Shown: one piece after another, positions 1 to 8,261 of the stretch
Position numbering within the stretch: the first letter of the stretch is position 1
Layout of the letters: the number at the start of each line of letters is the position of its first letter
DNA from: CAZWLY01 sp964634465
GTDB lineage: Bacteria; Desulfobacterota; Desulfarculia; G963662305
Reading direction: 5' to 3'
NCBI GenBank assembly: GCA_964634465.1
Contig: CAZWLY010000006.1
Span: 62,001 to 126,000 of the forward strand
DNA: 64,000 bases
Notes under the pieces: model-generated
Database searches by the model: none
What the model was told of the DNA's origin: nothing
The model's input: only the letters and a program-made list of their open reading frames with translations
Translations under genes and position numbers: made by a program

Positions 1-264
1 GCCTCGCCAGAGGGTGGGGTTTACCCTTCGCCCTGGCCCGATCTGGAATCGGCGACGAAAGACGCCCCGCCCGGCCCGACCGCTTTTCCGATCCCCGGCA
101 CGCTCCGGGACGTTTTCCTCAAGTCGAAAAACAACCTGGCGGGCCCTGGCCGAGTTCAGGGAGATGCAGGTGGGAGTGAGCGCCGGCGACAGCCAGGCGC
201 CGGAGATATGACGCGGCCAGCGACCAGAAATAAGCGACGGGCGCTGCAACCGGCCGCCGGCTAG
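1..264 (+). CDS. possible C-terminal end of a gene entering from the left
   Basis: An open frame runs from the first base to a TAG at 262-264 (87 codons) with no start inside the window. The first 50 or so codons have fairly GC-rich third positions and an ordinary composition (many Pro, Asp, Lys); the last 35 residues are Arg/Gly-rich. It ends convergently with, and overlaps by a few bases, the SRPBCC gene on the other strand. I do not recognise a family. A minus-strand frame is also open here, so this call is weak. Confidence 0.3.
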   Translation, partial: ASPEGGVYPSPWPDLESATKDAPPGPTAFPIPGTLRDVFLKSKNNLAGPGRVQGDAGGSERRRQPGAGDMTRPATRNKRRALQPAAG

Positions 265-695
265 TCGTCCCTTTCGGCGAAGTTCTTGAAGGCGTTGAGG
301 TTGCGCTTGACCATGTTGGCCAGGGCCTCGACCTGACCCGCCAGCCTGAAGAAAATCAGCCCCGGCCCGGAAAGGGTCAGGATCTCATTGACCACCGATC
401 CTTCTTCGATTGGCTCGATCCGCCACTCCAGGGAGGCGGCGACGCCTTTTTTGCGAACGCTGAAGGTGATCGACCTTCCCGGCCGCACCTCGTCCACGAC
501 GGCCAGAAGGGTATAGGTCATCTTGTGCGGGGTCAGCCGGGCCTCGACGGCGTCGCCGGCCGACAGGCCTTCCCCCGCCGCTTCGGCCGACTGGCAGGCC
601 GACCACCACCGCGGCCAATCCCCAACCCGGTTCAGCAAATCAAAGACCGCCTCGGGCGGCCGGGCGACCTCGACTCTGCCGTGCAATCTAACCAT
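261..695 (-). CDS. SRPBCC (START/polyketide cyclase-like) domain protein
   Basis: A 144-residue protein of the SRPBCC helix-grip fold. The N-terminus (GRVEVARPPEAVFDLL, then GDWPRWW) is the usual first strand and helix of this superfamily, and the C-terminus forms the long amphipathic helix. Such proteins bind hydrophobic ligands in a deep pocket; the ligand here cannot be told. There is no signal peptide, so it is probably cytosolic. It lies alone, downstream of rpe on the same strand but separated by about 290 bp. The start codon lies inside a perfect 13-bp palindrome (694-706), which may matter for control. Confidence 0.7.
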   Translation of the reverse strand: MVRLHGRVEVARPPEAVFDLLNRVGDWPRWWSACQSAEAAGEGLSAGDAVEARLTPHKMTYTLLAVVDEVRPGRSITFSVRKKGVAASLEWRIEPIEEGSVVNEILTLSGPGLIFFRLAGQVEALANMVKRNLNAFKNFAERDD

Positions 696-706
696 GGTCC
701 GACCAT
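694..706. promoter_or_regulatory. 13-bp palindrome over the start of the SRPBCC gene
   Basis: ATGGTC-C-GACCAT is a perfect inverted repeat that includes the gene's start codon. A TACAAT hexamer on the minus strand (705-710) lies immediately upstream, so a protein bound here would cover the start of transcription or translation. Its role as an operator is inference. Confidence 0.3.
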
Positions 707-987
707 TGTACCGAAAATCGGCCTCAGGAGTTCGATATCATTCTATCCATCCATAAAACCGAGAAAATAATTTTGATTATTTTTTGTACCAAAAAGGCTT
801 GACAAGGGACTGATCCTGTCTTACTTAAAGGGTCCCCAAGGCGTTCTTTCCCCAAATGAGAGCGCCTTTCCCCCAACCCCAACCGCTCCCCATTAAGGGG
901 TCTGACCCGCCCCGGGGAGCGGTTCTCCTCTTTCTGGACCCGGCGATTTCGTGAGATTGGACTCATCGGACCGCCCGGCAAAACGAT
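696..987. other. intergenic region with two hairpins between rpe and the SRPBCC gene
   Basis: No gene is seen in these 292 bp. There are two inverted repeats: AAGGCG/CGCCTT (838-843 with 863-868) and an 11-bp perfect repeat AACCGCTCCCC/GGGGAGCGGTT (881-891 with 914-924). Neither is followed by a good T-tract on either strand, so they are weak terminator candidates for rpe. A TTGACA at 799-804 on the plus strand has no good -10 partner. Confidence 0.4.
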
Positions 988-1656
988 TCAGCCCAGGGCC
1001 TGGGCGATGATTTCCCTGAACCGGTCGATGGTCGCCCGGTAATCGTCGGTACCGTAGATGGCCGAACCGGCCACCAGGTACTCGGCTCCGGCCCGAACCA
1101 CCTCGGCCAAGGTCTCGGGGCCGACGCCGCCGTCGATGGCCAGCTCGATCTCCCGGCCAGAGGCGGCGACCATCTCCTTGAGGGTCCGGAGCTTGTTCAG
1201 CGCCTCGGGGATGAACTTCTGGCCGCCGAAACCGGGGTTGACCGACATTATCAGCACCCGATCGAGCTTGTCCATGACGTGGCTGATCGTCGTCAGCGGC
1301 GTGGCCGGATTGAGCGCCACCCCGGCCTTGGCTCCCAGCTCGCGGATGGCGGCCAAGGTCCGATCCAGGTGGATACAGGCTTCCTGGTGGACGACGAGGA
1401 CGTCCGCCCCCGCCGACACGAAGTCCGCCAGGTAGCGCTCCGGCTCGACGATCATCAGGTGAACGTCCAGCGGCAGGTCGCTGGCCCGTCTGGCCGCCTC
1501 GACGACGAACGGGCCGATGGTGATGTTGGGTACGAAACGGCCGTCCATGACGTCGACGTGTATCTCGTCCGCCCCGGCTTCGACCACGGCCTTGATCTCC
1601 TCGCCGAGACGGGTGAAATCGGCCGACAGAATGGACGGCATGATCTTGACCGGCAT
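988..1656 (-). CDS. rpe: ribulose-phosphate 3-epimerase
   Basis: A 222-residue TIM-barrel enzyme that interconverts ribulose 5-phosphate and xylulose 5-phosphate in the pentose phosphate pathway. Visible signatures are PSILSADF at the N-terminus, IHVDVMDGRFVPN (metal-binding His33, Asp35), DVHLMI, SVNPGFGGQKF and the second catalytic Asp in AIDGGV. Length is normal for the family (about 220). It is the last gene of the def-fmt-rsmB-rpe run on the minus strand, about 115 bp after rsmB, a widely conserved neighbourhood. Confidence 0.96.
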   Translation of the reverse strand: MPVKIMPSILSADFTRLGEEIKAVVEAGADEIHVDVMDGRFVPNITIGPFVVEAARRASDLPLDVHLMIVEPERYLADFVSAGADVLVVHQEACIHLDRTLAAIRELGAKAGVALNPATPLTTISHVMDKLDRVLIMSVNPGFGGQKFIPEALNKLRTLKEMVAASGREIELAIDGGVGPETLAEVVRAGAEYLVAGSAIYGTDDYRATIDRFREIIAQALG

Positions 1657-1772
1657 CCTCCCTCCAGCGGGCGGGTCTCGCCCCTCGAAAACTTACCCCA
1701 TCGGCTCGGCCGCGGTCGGGACGGCGGCGGGCCGCTGGCCCCGAATCCGGCCGGCGATGGAAAGACACGCCA

Positions 1773-3143
1773 CTATCCGCCGCGCCGAATCAGCCGGGCG
1801 ATGAAAAAGCCATCCAGATGGTGGCGATGGGGCCAGGTTACGACAAAACCGTCCTCCCCGGCAAGCCCCTGAGCCGGCGGCGGCAAAACGGCCTTGAGGT
1901 CGGCCGGCTCGAACTCCGGCCGGGCGGCCAAAAAGGAGGCCGCGACGCGCGTCGTCTCCTCGGCCGTCATCGTGCACACGGCGTAGACCAGAACCCCGCC
2001 CGGTTTGACCCGCCCGGCGGCCGCCTCCAGAAGACGGAGTTGGAGTCCGGCCAGGCGGGCCGGATCGCCCGGCTCGACCCGCCAGCGTCGATCCGGCCGG
2101 GAACGAAGCGTGCCCAGCCCGGTACACGGCGCATCGACCAGCACGGCGTCGTACTCGCCCTCCAACTCCCCGGGCAGGCGCTCCAGGGCGTCGGCCCGAC
2201 AATAGCGAAGCGAGGTGTAGCCCAGCCGCCGAACCGCTTGTCGGCCGGCCTCGACCCGCCCTTCGTCCCGGTCCAGAGCCACGACTTCGCCCTCGTCGCC
2301 CATCAGCTCGGCCAGGTGGCCGCTCTTGCCGCCCGCTCCGGCGCATATGTCCAAGACCCGCCAGCCGGGTCGCGGGGCCAGGGCCAGGGAAACGAGCTGG
2401 GAGGCCTCCGACTGCGGCGTGAACCGGCCGGGAGCCAGGGTCTCGATCTCGGCCGCGACGCCGCCGGGGGCGACGACCGCCTGGGGCGAGTAGCGGCCGG
2501 CTCGGGCCTCAAGACCGGCCCGCCTCAGCCGGTCGATCAGCCCGTCGCGATCCCCGGCCAGGAGGTTGGCTCTCAAGGTCAACTCGGGCCGGGCGTTGTC
2601 GGCCCTGGCAAGCGCTTCCGTCGCCTCCGGCCCCAACTCGGCCAGCCAGCGCTCAACGAGCCAACGGGGGTGAGAATGGGCCACGGCCAGGTGGGCGGCC
2701 AGGTCCTCATCCCTCTCGGGCGGCTCGACCGTCCGACCCCGTTCGGCCACGGCGCGCAACACGCCGTTGACGAAGCCGGCCGTCCACTTGTTGAGCCGCG
2801 CCTTGGCCAGTTCGACAGTGGCGTGGACCGCGGCTCGGTCGGGGATTCTGTCCAGCTTGAGGAGCTGATAGGCGCCCAGCCTCAAAAGGGCCAGGACCTC
2901 GGGCGAGATTCGATCGAGCCGCCGTTTGGAGAAGCGGGCGATGACGTAGTCCAGGTAACCTTGCCAGCGACTCACGCCGTAGGCCAGCTCTGCGGCCAGG
3001 GCCCGGTCCCGGCGGTCCATCTCCACCCCTTCCAGGCGGCGGGCCAGGGCCTCCTCCAGCCGGGTCCCCTTTTCGGCCGCGGCCAGGAGCACCGACCAGG
3101 CCGCCCGCCGGGCCGGGGAGACGGCTGGTCCCTTCCGGCTCAC
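1773..3143 (-). CDS. rsmB: 16S rRNA (cytosine-967-C5)-methyltransferase
   Basis: A 456-residue protein with an N-terminal NusB-like RNA-binding domain (about residues 1-140) and a C-terminal SAM-dependent methyltransferase. The SAM site is DICAGAGGKSGHLAELMGD. The two cysteines of RNA m5C methyltransferases are in DAPCTGLGTLRS and VYAVCTMT. It methylates C967 of 16S rRNA in the cytosol. Its start overlaps the stop of fmt by four bases, showing translational coupling. Confidence 0.94.
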   Translation of the reverse strand: MSRKGPAVSPARRAAWSVLLAAAEKGTRLEEALARRLEGVEMDRRDRALAAELAYGVSRWQGYLDYVIARFSKRRLDRISPEVLALLRLGAYQLLKLDRIPDRAAVHATVELAKARLNKWTAGFVNGVLRAVAERGRTVEPPERDEDLAAHLAVAHSHPRWLVERWLAELGPEATEALARADNARPELTLRANLLAGDRDGLIDRLRRAGLEARAGRYSPQAVVAPGGVAAEIETLAPGRFTPQSEASQLVSLALAPRPGWRVLDICAGAGGKSGHLAELMGDEGEVVALDRDEGRVEAGRQAVRRLGYTSLRYCRADALERLPGELEGEYDAVLVDAPCTGLGTLRSRPDRRWRVEPGDPARLAGLQLRLLEAAAGRVKPGGVLVYAVCTMTAEETTRVAASFLAARPEFEPADLKAVLPPPAQGLAGEDGFVVTWPHRHHLDGFFIARLIRRGG

Positions 3144-4075
3144 GTCAGCACGTCGCCCGGTCTGGGCCCGCCGCCCATGGCGGCGGCCTTGGCCTCGATG
3201 ATCTTCTTTCCGGGGTGCTGAACCCTGGCCACGAAGAGGTGACCCCGGCCGCAGGCGATCTTGAAGCCCTGGGGGCCGACGTCGATCACCCGGCCGGGCT
3301 CGCCCTTGGGCGGCGAATCGTTATGGGCAAAGCCGAACAGCTTGAGGCGCTTGTCACGGTAATGGACGAACGGCCCCGGCCAGGGCGTCATCCCTCGGGC
3401 CCAGGCCGAGACCCTCTCGGCCGGTCTGGTCAGGTCCAGTTTGCCGTCCTCGGGCTTGAGCTGGCGGGCGTAGCTGGCCCGGGAGTGATCCTGGGGCGTG
3501 GGCGTGATCTCGCCTTTCGCGAGTCGATCAAGGGTCTCGACCAGCAGCTCGCCCCCCATGAGAGACAGCCTGGCGGCCAGCTCGCCGGCCGTCTCGGTCG
3601 GCTCGATGGCCGTCTTTCTCTGGAGCAGGATCGGGCCGGTGTCCAGACCCTCGTCCATGAACATCGTCGTCACCCCTGTCTCGGCGTCGCCGTTGGCCAC
3701 GGCCCAGTTGACCGGGGCCGCGCCCCGCCAGGCCGGCAGGAGGGAGAAGTGGAGGTTGACGGCCTTTTCCCGGCAGGCGTTCAAGACTCCCGGCGGCAGG
3801 ATCTGGCCATAGGCGATGACCACCAGCCAGTCGGCGTCGAGATCCTTCAGCCACTCCCGGCAGGTCTCGGCCTTGATCGATGGGGGCTGATAGACCGGTA
3901 TGCCCCGGGCCTCGGCTTCGAGTTTGACCGGCGGCGGGGTCAGCTTCCGGCCCCGGCCGACCGGTCTGTCCGGCTGGGTGACCGCGGCGACCACCTCCAC
4001 CCCGGCTTCGACAAGGGCGATGAGACTGGTCCGGGCCATCTCGGGCGTACCGAAGAAGACGATCCGCTGGCTCAC
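3140..4075 (-). CDS. fmt: methionyl-tRNA formyltransferase
   Basis: A 311-residue enzyme that formylates initiator Met-tRNA using 10-formyltetrahydrofolate. The N-terminal Rossmann domain begins IVFFGTPEMART, and the folate-site loop reads NLHFSLLPAWRGAAPVNWA. The C-terminal OB-like tRNA-binding domain covers roughly residues 205-311. It overlaps def upstream and rsmB downstream by four bases each, so the three form a tightly coupled translation operon. Its product is the substrate class later trimmed by the neighbouring deformylase. Confidence 0.96.
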   Translation of the reverse strand: MSQRIVFFGTPEMARTSLIALVEAGVEVVAAVTQPDRPVGRGRKLTPPPVKLEAEARGIPVYQPPSIKAETCREWLKDLDADWLVVIAYGQILPPGVLNACREKAVNLHFSLLPAWRGAAPVNWAVANGDAETGVTTMFMDEGLDTGPILLQRKTAIEPTETAGELAARLSLMGGELLVETLDRLAKGEITPTPQDHSRASYARQLKPEDGKLDLTRPAERVSAWARGMTPWPGPFVHYRDKRLKLFGFAHNDSPPKGEPGRVIDVGPQGFKIACGRGHLFVARVQHPGKKIIEAKAAAMGGGPRPGDVLT

Positions 4076-4587
4076 GACGCCTCTTCCTGGATTTTCTTGA
4101 GCTTACGCCGATAGAGTTTGCGCTTGAGGCTGGAGAGGTTGTTGACGATCAGCCGGCCGTCCAGGTGGTCGGTCTCGTGCTGGATGACCACCGCCAGGAA
4201 GTCGTCCGTCTCGATGGTCACCGGCCGGCCTTCGGCGTCGAGCGCCTCGACCTTGATGTACTCGGCCCGGGGCACCTCGACGACCATCTCCGGACAACTA
4301 AGGCACCCCTCCTCGCTCAACAACTCGCCGTCGGCCTCGACGATCTCGGGGTTGATGAGGGCGAGCAGGGCTCGCTCGCCGGTGACGCGGTGGTTGACGT
4401 CGCAGATGATGACCCGCTTGTTCACCCCGACCTGGGGTGCGGCCAGGCCGACGCCGCTGGGCGAGTCGTACATGGTCTCGGCCATGTCCTCGATGAGCCG
4501 CTTTATCTCTCCATCCACCTCCGCCACCGGCTCCGAGATCATGTTCAGCCGGGGGTCGGGGTAGGTCAAAATCTTGAGACGAGCCAT
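4072..4587 (-). CDS. def: peptide deformylase
   Basis: A 171-residue metalloenzyme that removes the formyl group from nascent N-termini. All three family motifs are present: GVGLAAPQVG, EGCLSCPE (metal-binding Cys) and QHETDHLDG (two metal-binding His and the catalytic Glu). The start at 4587 (MARLKILTYPDP) was chosen over an ATG 57 bp upstream because the family begins with this strand and the extra 19 residues look unrelated. It is the first gene of def-fmt-rsmB-rpe. Confidence 0.95.
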   Translation of the reverse strand: MARLKILTYPDPRLNMISEPVAEVDGEIKRLIEDMAETMYDSPSGVGLAAPQVGVNKRVIICDVNHRVTGERALLALINPEIVEADGELLSEEGCLSCPEMVVEVPRAEYIKVEALDAEGRPVTIETDDFLAVVIQHETDHLDGRLIVNNLSSLKRKLYRRKLKKIQEEAS

Positions 4588-4640
4588 CTCTTCCTCCGGA
4601 TCGGCTGCTAACAGGAATATAGGACAGGGCTGAAGAAGTG

Positions 4641-5828
4641 TCAAAATGGAAGGCGGTTAGCCCGGTGCTCGGCCCAACTCCGTTCCAGAAAGGCCAGGAT
4701 TTCGGCCTTGAACACCGACCGGTCGAACCCCGTCGCCCTGGCCCTGAGCTCCTTCGGGTCGAAGGCGGCCCGCTCGGTCTCGAAGCGATCCAGGGCTTTA
4801 ATCAGCGCCTCGGGCGTGGAGCGGTAGAAGAAGACGCCGGTCGGCGGCTGGTCCGGATCGGGGAGGCGGCCGGCCGGCCGGCACTCGGGAGGGGCCTCCT
4901 CGGCGTTGATCGGGATCACCGAGTCCCAGACGCCGCCCCGGCCCAGGGCGATGACCGGTTTGCCCGAGGCCATCGCCTCCAGGGGCGTGATGCCGAAGTC
5001 CTCCTCGCCGGGGAAGAGCAGCGCCCGGCAGCCGGCGTAAAGCTCGACCAGCTCGTCGTCCTCGACCCAGCCGACCATGTCCACCGTCGGCCCGGCCAGG
5101 GCCCTGAGACGCTCCCAGTCCTGGCCGTGGCCGGCGACGATCAACTTGAAGCGGCGCTCGTTGGCCGCCTTGATCGCCAGGTCGATGCCCTTGTAAGGGG
5201 CCAGGGCGGAGACGACGAGGTAGTAGTCGCCGCTCGGACCGATCCTGAAGCGGCCGGCGTCCACCGGCGGGTGGATGACCTCGGCCGAGCGGCTCCAATG
5301 GCGCTGTATCCGCTCGGCCACGTGACGGGAGATGCAGGCCAGTTTATCCACCCGATCGCAGCTCCGCCTGTCCCAGCTTCTGAGCCAGGCGGCGATGGGG
5401 CGCATGGCCGCCCGGACAAAGAGGCTTCGCTCCGGGCCGAAGTAGGCCGGGTACATGTCCCAGATGTAGCGCATCGGGGTGAAGACGTAGCCGACGTGGA
5501 GCGCACCGGGCGGGGCCTTGGCCCCTTTGGCCACGCAGTGGGAGGTGGAGACGATCAGGTCGTAACCGCTCAAATCGAGCCGTTCCACGGCGAAGGGATA
5601 GAGCGGCAGGTAGTGGCGATACATCCTGCCGAGCCAGGGCAACCGCTGGGCCGGCGAAAGGGTGCAGCTCAGCGAGTCGATGGCGGGGCTGAGCTCGCGG
5701 GTTCTGAAAAGCGAGAACAGGCGGGCCTGGGGAAAGAGCTCGGCCAGGCACTCCAGAACCTTCTCGCCGCCGCGCATGCCGGTCAGCCAGTCGTGGACCA
5801 GGGCGATTCTGACGCCGTCAAGGCTCAC
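4641..5828 (-). CDS. GT4-type glycosyltransferase
   Basis: A 395-residue GT-B fold retaining glycosyltransferase. The N-terminal half starts with a Rossmann strand and glycine loop (HDWLTGMRGGEKVL). The C-terminal half has the nucleotide-sugar site with an EX7E motif in EEDFGITPLEAMASGKPV. No signal peptide is visible. It follows a second glycosyltransferase with an 11-bp overlap, so the two are a unit, probably for a surface glycan. Acceptor and sugar cannot be predicted. Confidence 0.87.
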   Translation of the reverse strand: MSLDGVRIALVHDWLTGMRGGEKVLECLAELFPQARLFSLFRTRELSPAIDSLSCTLSPAQRLPWLGRMYRHYLPLYPFAVERLDLSGYDLIVSTSHCVAKGAKAPPGALHVGYVFTPMRYIWDMYPAYFGPERSLFVRAAMRPIAAWLRSWDRRSCDRVDKLACISRHVAERIQRHWSRSAEVIHPPVDAGRFRIGPSGDYYLVVSALAPYKGIDLAIKAANERRFKLIVAGHGQDWERLRALAGPTVDMVGWVEDDELVELYAGCRALLFPGEEDFGITPLEAMASGKPVIALGRGGVWDSVIPINAEEAPPECRPAGRLPDPDQPPTGVFFYRSTPEALIKALDRFETERAAFDPKELRARATGFDRSVFKAEILAFLERSWAEHRANRLPF

Positions 5829-6924
5829 GACGCCCCCCCAGTTCGACCTCGAGTTCGTCGAAGACCCGGCGCAGGTTGTCTCCCGCCCAGCGCCAAGTGT
5901 ACTCGGCGGCCCGCTTCAAGCCGGCCTCGGCTCTGGCTCCGGCCGCTTCCGGCTCGCCGATCAGACGCTCCATGGCCTCGGCCAAGGCGACCACGTCCCC
6001 GGCCGGAGCGTAGTCGGCCGCCCGACCCAAGATTTCCCGAAGGACCGGGATGTCCGAGGCGAGAACCGGACAGCCGCAGGCCATCGCCTCCAAGGGCGGC
6101 AGGCCGAAGCCTTCGGCCAGGGAGGGGAAGACCATTCCGGCCGCGCCGGTATAGAGCGCGGCCATCTCGTCGTCGGAAAGCCCCTGAGCTCTGATAAGCC
6201 GGCCCCGGCCCCGGGGCAGGTTCAGCCCCTCGGCCCCGATCAAAACCAGCGATCCGTCGAAGCCCAGGCCGACCAGCCGATGAAAGGCCCTCACGGCGGT
6301 GAGCAGGTTCTTGTGGGGCCGGGGGTTGCCGCAGGCAACCAGGTAGGGTCCGGTCAGGTCGAGGCGGCGGCGGACGGCGGCGACCTCGGAGTCGGGCCGG
6401 GGGCGAAAGACCCCATCGACCCCGTTGCCGACGACGGCCAGCCGCTCGGGTTCGACGCCCAGTTCGCCGATGAGCCGCTCGGCCGTCGTCCGGGAGCAGG
6501 TCAGCACCCGCCGGGCCCGCTTGAGCCCCGGAGCGATGATCAACCGCCAGGCCAGCCAACGGCTCAAGGGGTAGTCCTTGGCGTAGTCGAGGTGGATCAG
6601 GTCGTGGATGGTGACTGCGACGGGCGTCGCGCCCCAGACCGGCGGTATGAAGGTCGGCGAATAGTAGAGATCGACCCGTTCCTTGGCGATCAGGCCGGGC
6701 AAGCGAAGTACTTCGGCCGGAGTGTAGGGGATAAGGGCGCACTCCCGAATCTCGAAGGCGGGGTGTTCGGCGGCCGAGCCGGCCCACTCCCGCCGGCCGA
6801 TGAGCAACAGGTAGTCGTGGCCGCCGGGCTCTTCGACCAGTTCGGCAAGGAGTCCGGAAGCGTGGCGGGCGATGCCGTGATGGGCGTCGGGATTGATGAC
6901 CCGGGCGTCTATGAGTACACGCAT
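5818..6924 (-). CDS. GT4-type glycosyltransferase, mannosyltransferase-like
   Basis: A 368-residue GT-B fold enzyme. It has the GNPRPHKNL loop typical of the alpha-mannosyltransferase-like group and an EX7E motif in AEGFGLPPLEAMACGCPV. The start at 6924 (MRVLIDARVINPD) is chosen because it begins directly at the first beta strand; an upstream ATG at 6987 would add 21 Arg/Trp-rich residues. GGCGGTAG precedes the ATG by one base and may serve as a poor ribosome site or as an ops-like element. It is the first gene of a two-gene unit. Confidence 0.87.
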   Translation of the reverse strand: MRVLIDARVINPDAHHGIARHASGLLAELVEEPGGHDYLLLIGRREWAGSAAEHPAFEIRECALIPYTPAEVLRLPGLIAKERVDLYYSPTFIPPVWGATPVAVTIHDLIHLDYAKDYPLSRWLAWRLIIAPGLKRARRVLTCSRTTAERLIGELGVEPERLAVVGNGVDGVFRPRPDSEVAAVRRRLDLTGPYLVACGNPRPHKNLLTAVRAFHRLVGLGFDGSLVLIGAEGLNLPRGRGRLIRAQGLSDDEMAALYTGAAGMVFPSLAEGFGLPPLEAMACGCPVLASDIPVLREILGRAADYAPAGDVVALAEAMERLIGEPEAAGARAEAGLKRAAEYTWRWAGDNLRRVFDELEVELGGRREP

Positions 6925-6925
6925 T

Positions 6926-6933
6926 CTACCGCC
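6926..6933 (-). promoter_or_regulatory. ops-like GGCGGTAG next to a glycosyltransferase start
   Basis: On the minus strand GGCGGTAG-AATGCG lies immediately before the start codon of the glycosyltransferase at 5818-6924. GGCGGTAGNNTG is the core of the RfaH-recruiting ops element. One 8-mer match in GC-rich DNA could be chance, and the position beside the start codon is not typical. Confidence 0.2.
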
Positions 6934-6949
6934 CGCCGGTCGGCTTGAG

Positions 6950-7384
6950 CTAAACCACCTCCACCGTGGGCGACACCTCCACCTCACAGGTCATGGAGTT
7001 GGTCACCAGGCAGTATTTCTTGGCCAGCTCCAAGGCGTTGGTCACCGGCCGTTCCTCGCCGACGTCGGCGATGCCGACCTTGGGCTTCAAGACGATGGAG
7101 GTAAAGAGTAGACCTCGGCCCTCGACTTGCTCCAGGGTGGCTTCGGCCGAGCAGGAAAAGTTGACGAAGGAGGCCCTGACCTTATCCGCCATGGCCAAAA
7201 AGGTGGACAGGTAGCAGGACACGGCAGAGGCGACAAAAAGGTCTTCCGGGCTGATGAAGCCTGGAGGACCGCCGAACTCCGGTGGACTGGAGACTTCGAT
7301 GCCGGGCTTGCCCTCCCAGCTCAACCGTCCCTTCCGCTCGCCCGTCCAGCGCACCTCCGCTTCAAAGGTATAGGAAGCCTCCAT
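6950..7384 (-). CDS. OsmC family peroxiredoxin-like protein
   Basis: A 144-residue OsmC/Ohr-superfamily protein. The central segment GPPGFISPEDLFVASAVSCYLSTFLAMA carries one of the two redox cysteines of the family. The second is in FSCSAEATL. Members reduce organic hydroperoxides or handle osmotic/oxidative stress in the cytosol. The ATG at 7384 was chosen over one 15 bp upstream because GGAGGAG sits seven bases before it. A GC-rich hairpin (7411-7433) lies in its leader. Confidence 0.85.
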   Translation of the reverse strand: MEASYTFEAEVRWTGERKGRLSWEGKPGIEVSSPPEFGGPPGFISPEDLFVASAVSCYLSTFLAMADKVRASFVNFSCSAEATLEQVEGRGLLFTSIVLKPKVGIADVGEERPVTNALELAKKYCLVTNSMTCEVEVSPTVEVV

Positions 7385-7410
7385 GCTCGTCTCCTCCAAG
7401 GCATTTTTGC

Positions 7411-7433
7411 GGGCCGACTTTTTGCGTCGGCCC
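7411..7433. other. hairpin in the OsmC leader
   Basis: GGGCCGAC/GTCGGCCC, an 8-bp perfect stem with a 7-base loop, lies 27 bp upstream of the OsmC start. There is no T-tract on either strand, so it does not look like a terminator. It may stabilise the 5-prime end of the mRNA. Confidence 0.4.
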
Positions 7434-7604
7434 GTCTCTCACCAAAGTATTGTAGTCGGTTGCTCAAAAAAGGTAAAGGTTGGCGACGAAATCACTGCTT
7501 CCAATGTTGAAATGAAACGATACCAAGGCCATTTCCCCCGACCTCCGGCGGCGGCGGCGAAGTTCGAGGCGGCTCGTCCATCCGCCCGCCCGGCCCGGAG
7601 TTTC

Positions 7605-7633
7605 TTGACTCCGCCCCCAAGCTGTCATAGGCT
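7605..7633 (+). promoter_or_regulatory. sigma-70-type promoter before hisB
   Basis: TTGACT (7605-7610), 17-bp spacer, TAGGCT (7628-7633). The -35 is near consensus and the -10 is moderate. It lies 40 bp before the hisB ATG at 7674. Confidence 0.5.
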
Positions 7634-7673
7634 GGCAATAGACTTTTTGCCGGCCGTTTCGAGAGAGGACGCC

Positions 7674-8261
7674 ATGGCCCGAGTCGGGCGGATCGAAAGA
7701 AAAACCAAAGAAACTGAGATTCGAGTCGAGCTGGATTTGGACGGTCGGGGCCAGGTCGAGGCGGTCACCGGCGTGCCGTTCCTGGATCATATGCTGACCC
7801 TCTTCGGCGCCCACGGCCTCTTCGATCTGACTCTTGCGGCCCAGGGCGACCTGGACGTCGATGGCCACCACACCGTGGAGGACATCGGCCTGGCCCTGGG
7901 AATGGCCCTGGCCGAAGCCGTCGGCGACAAGGCCGGGATCACCCGCTACGGCTTCAGTCTGGTGCCCATGGACGAGGCCCTGGCCCGGGCGGTGATCGAT
8001 CTGTCCGGCCGGCCCTACTTCGCCTTCCGGGTCGAACTGACCCAGGACCGTGTCGGCCGGTTCGAGACCGGCCTGGTTTACGACTTCTTCCAGGCGCTGG
8101 CGGCCGAGGCCAAGATGACTCTCCACCTGGACGCCTGGCATGGACGCAGCGACCACCACGTCATCGAGGCTCTGTTCAAAGCCTTCGGCCGGGCCTTGGG
8201 TCAGGCCGTGGCCCTGGACCCGAGACGGACGGGCGTGCCGTCCACCAAGGGGGTGTTATGA
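7674..8261 (+). CDS. hisB: imidazoleglycerol-phosphate dehydratase
   Basis: A 195-residue enzyme of histidine biosynthesis that converts imidazole glycerol phosphate to imidazole acetol phosphate. The manganese-binding histidine motifs GVPFLDHMLTLFGAHG, DGHHTVEDIG and GRSDHHVIEALFKAFG are intact. The start is the ATG at 7674 (MARVGRIERKT), giving the standard monofunctional length; the frame stays open upstream but that part looks non-coding. It overlaps the next gene by four bases (ATGA), so it is coupled to the lipoprotein, with hisA after that. Confidence 0.95.
   Translation: MARVGRIERKTKETEIRVELDLDGRGQVEAVTGVPFLDHMLTLFGAHGLFDLTLAAQGDLDVDGHHTVEDIGLALGMALAEAVGDKAGITRYGFSLVPMDEALARAVIDLSGRPYFAFRVELTQDRVGRFETGLVYDFFQALAAEAKMTLHLDAWHGRSDHHVIEALFKAFGRALGQAVALDPRRTGVPSTKGVL

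Noticed and set aside
14..211. 65-residue plus-strand reading frame near the left end
   Set aside because: Arg-rich, no ribosome site, and another frame from base 1 has better codon composition.
1818..3221. Long plus-strand open frame opposite rsmB
   Set aside because: It is the antisense of a clear rsmB gene; the composition (Gly/Gln/Arg/Pro) is typical of antisense reading in GC-rich DNA. The same holds for other long antisense frames, such as those at 24857-26920, 32832-34496 and 56180-58798.
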